Below are positions 55,827 to 64,000 of a stretch of 64,000 nt of DNA, in pieces (position 1 is the stretch's first letter; each line of letters begins with the position of its first letter). Below the pieces are notes generated by a model, which ran no database searches, was not told the origin of the DNA, and saw only the letters and a list, made by a program, of their open reading frames with translations. A program made the translations under genes and the position numbers. Source of the stretch: Arthrobacter sp. PAMC25564 (lineage in GTDB: Bacteria > Actinomycetota > Actinomycetes > Actinomycetales > Micrococcaceae); assembly GCF_004798705.1 (NCBI RefSeq), contig NZ_CP039290.1, forward strand, positions 3,348,001 through 3,412,000, in the 5' to 3' direction.

Positions 55827-56819
55827 TCAGTCCTGGTGGTCCAGCCATTGAAGGACCGGCGCCAGTGCAATCGTGGTTTCGGGGTTCGCGGCCCACCACG
55901 CCGAACAGGCGGCCCGCCAGGAGTCCAGGTCGGCGGGATCCCCGCTGATCCGGACTGACTGTCCCTGCACGACGGCGGAGGCGGCACCGCAGCGGTACCG
56001 TCCGGCGTCGTGCTCCACTACGGGGTAGGGCCGGTACAGATCCGTCAGGTCACGGATGATGTAACCCGGGCGCTCCAAAGTCCGGGCGGCAAGGATCGAT
56101 TCCCGCGTGTCCACTCCCGTCAGCACCGCTACAGTGGCGAATCCGGCGTTGTTGCCACCGAGGATGTCGGTATCCAGCCGGTCGCCGACGACGAGCGGCC
56201 GGTCTGCTGCCAGCCGTTTTGCGGCGGCGTGGAACAGGGGCGCCTGGGGCTTGCCCGCGACGAGGGGCGTTTTGCCGGTGGCGGCGGCAACGGCCGCCAC
56301 AAGGGCGCCGTTGCCGGGGGCGAAGCCGCGGACCTGGGGAATGGTCATGTCCGTGTTGGTGGCCATCCACAGGGCGCCGCCCGCGACGACGTACGACGCT
56401 TCCGCGAGGTCCTTCCACCCGATTTCCGGGCTGAATCCCTGCACGACGGCGACGGGTCCCTGCTCCGCACTGTGGACCGGAACCAGGCCGACGAGTTCAA
56501 TCTCGTACGCCAGCGCGGCGCTGCCGGTGATGAGCACATGTGCCCCGGCAGGCAGCAGCGAGGCGAGGAGTTCGGCCGCGGCCTGCGAGGAACTCACCAC
56601 CTGCTGGTCCTCGGCGGGGGCTCCGAGCTCGCGCAGGTGCTGAGCCACCTCTGCGGGCGAACGGGACGCGTTATTGGTGACGTAGCCCAGTCCGACGCCG
56701 ATTCCGGCAAGCCTGCGCAAGGACTCCACAGCTCCTGGGATGGCGTGGGGTCCTGCATAGACCACACCATCGAGGTCAGCGAGCAGCGCATCGAACATGG
56801 AGATCAGGCCGGTTCCCAT
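55827..56819 (-). CDS. HAD-superfamily phosphatase, subfamily IIA
   Basis: A 330-residue HAD phosphatase of the NagD/phosphoglycolate-phosphatase type. The nucleophile motif is DLDGVVY (Asp 15 and Asp 17), the Thr/Ser motif is VTNNASRSP near 56, and the C-terminal acidic motif is VVGDRLDTDILGGNNAG near 220. The long cap domain between them is typical of IIA. The substrate is unknown; sugar phosphates or pyridoxal phosphate are family options. I start at the ATG at 56819, after GAGGAC, five bases beyond the upstream stop. It matches Rv1692. Confidence 0.92.
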   Translation of the reverse strand: MGTGLISMFDALLADLDGVVYAGPHAIPGAVESLRRLAGIGVGLGYVTNNASRSPAEVAQHLRELGAPAEDQQVVSSSQAAAELLASLLPAGAHVLITGSAALAYEIELVGLVPVHSAEQGPVAVVQGFSPEIGWKDLAEASYVVAGGALWMATNTDMTIPQVRGFAPGNGALVAAVAAATGKTPLVAGKPQAPLFHAAAKRLAADRPLVVGDRLDTDILGGNNAGFATVAVLTGVDTRESILAARTLERPGYIIRDLTDLYRPYPVVEHDAGRYRCGAASAVVQGQSVRISGDPADLDSWRAACSAWWAANPETTIALAPVLQWLDHQD

Positions 56820-56823
56820 GCGT

Positions 56824-58704
56824 TTAGTCCTCGACGCGTTCCGGCTGGGCCGGGTCCGCGTCATGGGAGTCGGCGTCGGCGTCGGGGAGTTCTCCGGGAA
56901 GTATCTCAGAGTGGTCCAGGGCGTCCTGCTCCACGGAGTCTTCATCTGACTCTGCGTCGTCGGATTCCCAGAAGTCCGATTCGGCATCGTCGGAACCTTC
57001 GTCGAGCGAGGTGACTCCGGACCCGGCAGGGGAGGCTTCCGGGAGCCCGGCTACGGCTTCGGCGCCGGCGCCGGCGGCACGCGGCGCCTGCTGTTCCGCT
57101 GCTGCTTCGGCGGCCTGCTGGGCGCGGAGCCGGCGCTGCTGTTCTTCTTCCCGGGCCTCCTCTTCCTCGTCCCAGCCGAGGTCGATGATGTCCGGCTCCT
57201 CCGAGACATCGATGCCGAGGGCGTTTTCGGCGACGCCGGCCTGGCGCTGCCACTTTCCGGCTTCGGCGGCGCGGCCGGCTGCCGTCAGGGCGTCCGCGTA
57301 GGCCCGGAACAGCCGGGGGCTATAGGAGAAGGCCCGGTTGATGTCCAGCTGCGGGATCTCCAGCTCGACGACTGCGGCATCGAGCTGGCCCAGATCGGTG
57401 CGGGCGCCGGCGGCGACGATGGCCAGTTCGACCTTGCCGGGGGCGTCGAGGTCCTTGGCTTCTTCGGAGCGCGCCATGTCCAGGGCACGGTCCGGGCGGC
57501 CAAGTCCACGCTCGCAGTCCGCCATGACCGGCAGGTGCATGTTCGAGCCGCTGATCCGCCGGTAAGTGCGGAATTCGCGCAGGGCCTCACCATAGTGCCC
57601 GGCGGCATAGGCCGTCAGACCGACAGCTTCACGGACAGCCGCAAGACGGCCGCCACGGCGGCTGGCAGCGAGGGCATGCTGGAAGGCAAGCTCGGGCTCT
57701 TCGTCAATCAGGCGCCCGGCCATGACGAGGTGGCGCGCAACCCATTCGGCGCTGTTGTCTTCAAGGGTCTTGATCTGGTGTTGCGTGGCGCGGTCCAGTT
57801 CCTTGCCCGTGACGTCCTCATCGATCTGGGGGGAACGCTCACGGTCGGGGCGGTTGGCGCTGCGGAGATCGCGGGCGTTCGGTACGCGCACCGGGCGGTC
57901 TTCGGCGCGGTCACGGGCAAACGAGCGGGGGCCGGAGTCTCCCCGGTCGAAGCTCCTGACAGGACGATCCTCGCGGTTGCCGAAGGGCTTGCGGTTGTCA
58001 CCGCTGCCGCCGAACGGCTTACGGTCACGATCCCCAGCGCCGAAGCTGCGGCGCTCTCCACCCTCACGCGGAGCACGATCGCCAAACGGCTTACGGTCAC
58101 GATCCCCACCGCCGAACGGTTTACGGTCACGATCCCCACCGCCGAAGCTGCGGCGCTCTCCACCCTCACGCGGGGCACGATCGCCAAACGGCTTACGGTC
58201 ACCGCCACCGCTGAACGGCTTACGGTCACCGCCACCGCTGAACGGCTTACGGTCACGATCCCCACCGCCGAAGCTGCGGCGTTCCCCACCCTCACGCGGA
58301 GCACGATCACCAGCGCCAAACGGTTTACGGTCACGATCACCAGCGCCAAACGGTTTACGGTCACCGCCACCGCTGAACGGTTTACGGTCACCGCCACCGC
58401 TGAACGGCTTACGATCACGATCCCCACCGCCGAAGCTGCGGCGCTCCCCACCCTCACGCGGAGCACGATCACCAAACGGCTTACGATCACCTTCGCGCGC
58501 TGGGCGATCACCAAACGGCTTACGATCACGGTCGTTGTAGGACGGTCGCGCTCCCTCGGAGCCTTTGTCCTCCCTGGCGCGGAAACCGCGCGGGTCACCG
58601 CCGGAATTGTTGGTTCCGCGGAAACCGCCGCCTCCCGAGTTACGGCCCCCACCGAAGTTGCCGCGGTCTTTTCCGCCGCGATTGCCGTCGTTGTGCTCAG
58701 CCAT
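56824..58704 (-). CDS. TPR-like protein with long Arg/Gly-rich repetitive N-terminus (Rv1691-like)
   Basis: A 626-residue protein in three parts. Residues 1-250 or so are low-complexity, rich in Gly, Arg, Asp, Lys and Phe, with twelve DRKPF units and four APREGGERRSF units; this resembles RGG/RNA-binding disordered tails. Residues about 285-490 are helical and TPR-like (EWVARHLVMAGRLIDEEPELAF, YAAGHYGEALREFRTYRRI, GLGRPDRALDMA). The C-terminal 120 residues are Ala/Glu/Asp-rich and acidic. AGGAGGAATCCAGC precedes the ATG. The place matches Rv1691, which lacks such an N-terminus as far as I recall. RNA binding is inference. Confidence 0.85.
   Translation of the reverse strand: MAEHNDGNRGGKDRGNFGGGRNSGGGGFRGTNNSGGDPRGFRAREDKGSEGARPSYNDRDRKPFGDRPAREGDRKPFGDRAPREGGERRSFGGGDRDRKPFSGGGDRKPFSGGGDRKPFGAGDRDRKPFGAGDRAPREGGERRSFGGGDRDRKPFSGGGDRKPFSGGGDRKPFGDRAPREGGERRSFGGGDRDRKPFGGGDRDRKPFGDRAPREGGERRSFGAGDRDRKPFGGSGDNRKPFGNREDRPVRSFDRGDSGPRSFARDRAEDRPVRVPNARDLRSANRPDRERSPQIDEDVTGKELDRATQHQIKTLEDNSAEWVARHLVMAGRLIDEEPELAFQHALAASRRGGRLAAVREAVGLTAYAAGHYGEALREFRTYRRISGSNMHLPVMADCERGLGRPDRALDMARSEEAKDLDAPGKVELAIVAAGARTDLGQLDAAVVELEIPQLDINRAFSYSPRLFRAYADALTAAGRAAEAGKWQRQAGVAENALGIDVSEEPDIIDLGWDEEEEAREEEQQRRLRAQQAAEAAAEQQAPRAAGAGAEAVAGLPEASPAGSGVTSLDEGSDDAESDFWESDDAESDEDSVEQDALDHSEILPGELPDADADSHDADPAQPERVED
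57975..58530. repeat. Degenerate 30-45 bp tandem repeats coding for DRKPF/APREGGERRSF units
   Basis: About 555 bases of imperfect tandem repeats, with recurring GGCTTACGGTCACGATCCCC and CCCTCACGCGGAGCACGATC phrases on plus. Units are shuffled, not regular. All keep the frame of the minus-strand gene. Repeats this similar invite copy-number change. Confidence 0.9.
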
Positions 58705-59131
58705 GCTGGATTCCTCCTGTAGTGAGCCGACCACTGGCGCAATCGCAGCCGCTCTGTTCCGTGTTTCGTTTCCTACGCAACCCGAAAATCAAGCGCTTCG
58801 AAGTCCGTACATCTCATCCAATTCTAGGCGAGTCCCCCCGCGACCGACTAACGGCTCGGGCCCTTTCGGTGGTCCCGGTGGCAAGTCTCACAGCCGAAGT
58901 CCAGCATAGGCATTTCGTCGAGGGCGGCCACAACGGGAGTTCCCTCAGGTTCCCCGGATTCCCGGGGTGACGCTCCGTCACCTGTTTTTCGACCAACCGG
59001 CGGGGTGTGAAGGGGCGTCGGGCTCTGGCTGGCGGGATGCGGGGGATGGGGGCAATGTTTCCTATGTGGATTTCGGGGTTAAATGCGGGAGAGCCCCAAC
59101 CGTGTGGTTGGGGCTCTCGACCGTGTTAATG
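58705..59131. other. Gap between the rRNA operon and the TPR-protein gene
   Basis: 427 bases without a gene. A possible -10, TAGAAT on minus (58821-58826), lies about 117 bases before the TPR-protein start. A short G+C-rich hairpin around 58950-58968 and the rRNA terminator at 59089-59118 are the other visible structures. Confidence 0.5.
59089..59118 (-). terminator. Terminator of the rRNA operon
   Basis: A perfect 13-bp stem (59089-59101 with 59106-59118) with a four-base loop, starting 13 bases after the 5S 3' end. The T-run on minus is weak (CATTTAA). Confidence 0.85.
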
Positions 59132-59252
59132 GTTGTCCGGCGGTGTCCTACTCTCCCACACCCTCCCGGGTGCAGTACCATCGGCGCTGTGGGTCTTAGC
59201 TTCCGGGTTCGGAATGGGACCGGGCGTTTCCCCCACGCTATGACCGCCGTAA
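59132..59252 (-). rRNA. rrf: 5S ribosomal RNA
   Basis: A 121-base 5S gene on minus. It starts GTTACGGCGGTCATAGCGTG and ends CACCGCCGGACAAC; the two ends pair to form helix I. The conserved loop CCCGGTCCCATTCCGAACCC is present. The exact ends are good to two or three bases. It lies about 240 bases after the 23S gene. Confidence 0.95.
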
Positions 59253-59379
59253 CCCTTGCTCCGCACCTGGCACCCTGGTGGGTGTGGTGGGAAATCTGTG
59301 GTTACAACCTGTCCGCTGCATGTGTGTGCAGTGGTGGTGTTGTTGTGTTGTGGTGGTGTTCCCTGGTGCAACGTGCCCG

Positions 59380-59424
59380 TGGTGCGGGTTTGTTGTTTGG
59401 GAACCACATAGTGGACGCAAGCAG
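59380..59424 (-). other. 3' arm of the pre-23S rRNA processing stem
   Basis: This spacer segment is an inverted match, over about 44 bases with few mismatches, to 62751-62795 in the 16S-23S spacer. In the transcript the two arms flank 23S and would pair into the RNase III stalk that releases pre-23S. Confidence 0.85.
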
Positions 59425-59490
59425 TCTTGTTTCTTTGTACTCTCTTCATGGTGTGAGCGTCTTTTGAATCCGTTCACGAAGAGAGTGTGT

Positions 59491-64000
<4,510 letters not shown>

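Noticed and set aside
57975-58530. CRISPR-like appearance of regular repeats
   Set aside because: Units are irregular, contiguous and in frame with a protein; there are no unique spacers and no cas genes.
57535-58722. Long open frame on plus (395 codons) antisense to the repeat-rich TPR protein
   Set aside because: It mirrors the repeats of the minus-strand gene, has monotone TAERLTVT composition, no ribosome site, and the minus frame has synteny and a good start. High G+C leaves both strands open.

Overview
The window is high-G+C actinobacterial chromosome, most likely Arthrobacter or a close relative in the Micrococcaceae. The protein sequences look like that family, GTG starts are common, and the gene order matches three blocks I know from Mycobacterium tuberculosis (locus numbers recalled, not searched). 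It is almost entirely core genome. I see no prophage, insertion sequence, CRISPR array, integrated element or defence island.

Layout. (1) 1-2.6 kb: start of the dcw division/cell-wall cluster on the minus strand (mraZ, rsmH, ftsL, ftsI cut by the window edge), with an MraZ operator lying on the mraZ promoter. (2) 3-18 kb: DUF3040 protein, dinB, lipoprotein, polyprenyl diphosphate synthase, Rv2175c-type DNA-binding protein, LysM transglycosylase, PASTA Ser/Thr kinase, class II DAHP synthase, acyltransferase, esterase, ROK glucokinase and acyl-CoA synthetase. This follows the Rv2163c-Rv2187 neighbourhood. (3) 18-26 kb: pyruvate carboxylase, an orphan ParA, then MerR - DUF151 - ftsR - FHA (GarA/OdhI) - gcvH, matching Rv1830-Rv1826, and a tRNA-Pro. 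(4) 26-34 kb: one long minus-strand run parA - scpA - scpB - rluB - tyrA - cmk - plsC - der, matching Rv1708-Rv1713 with insertions. (5) 34.5-45 kb: C4-dicarboxylate carrier divergent from its two-component system, then propionate catabolism: prpE divergent from gntR-prpD-prpB-prpC. (6) 45-48 kb: the least conserved stretch, with a lipoprotein, a NUDIX hydrolase and a frameshifted DUF222/HNH endonuclease gene. (7) 48-59 kb: xerD, NUDIX, pyrG, recN, nadK, tlyA, a small protein, a HAD phosphatase and a TPR-like protein with a long arginine/glycine-rich repeat region, matching Rv1701-Rv1691. (8) 59-64 kb: an rRNA operon on the minus strand (5S, 23S, and the 3' part of 16S, running off the window).

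How the parts work together. Envelope growth is linked to Ser/Thr phosphorylation: the PASTA kinase lies beside a LysM transglycosylase and a homologue of a known kinase substrate (Rv2175c), and the FHA protein carries the N-terminal ETTS motif through which such kinases control the TCA cycle. Carbon metabolism is the other theme: pyruvate carboxylase, C4-dicarboxylate uptake and the methylcitrate cycle, with CRP/GlxR-like sites near the first two and a paired palindromic operator on the prp promoters.

I did not find a convincing undescribed system. The best leads are the paired prp operators, the repeat-rich TPR protein, a stacked palindrome downstream of fadD, a perfect 27-bp tandem repeat in ftsL, and the single frameshift in the HNH endonuclease gene. 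All family assignments are from reading the sequence and memory; no search was run.
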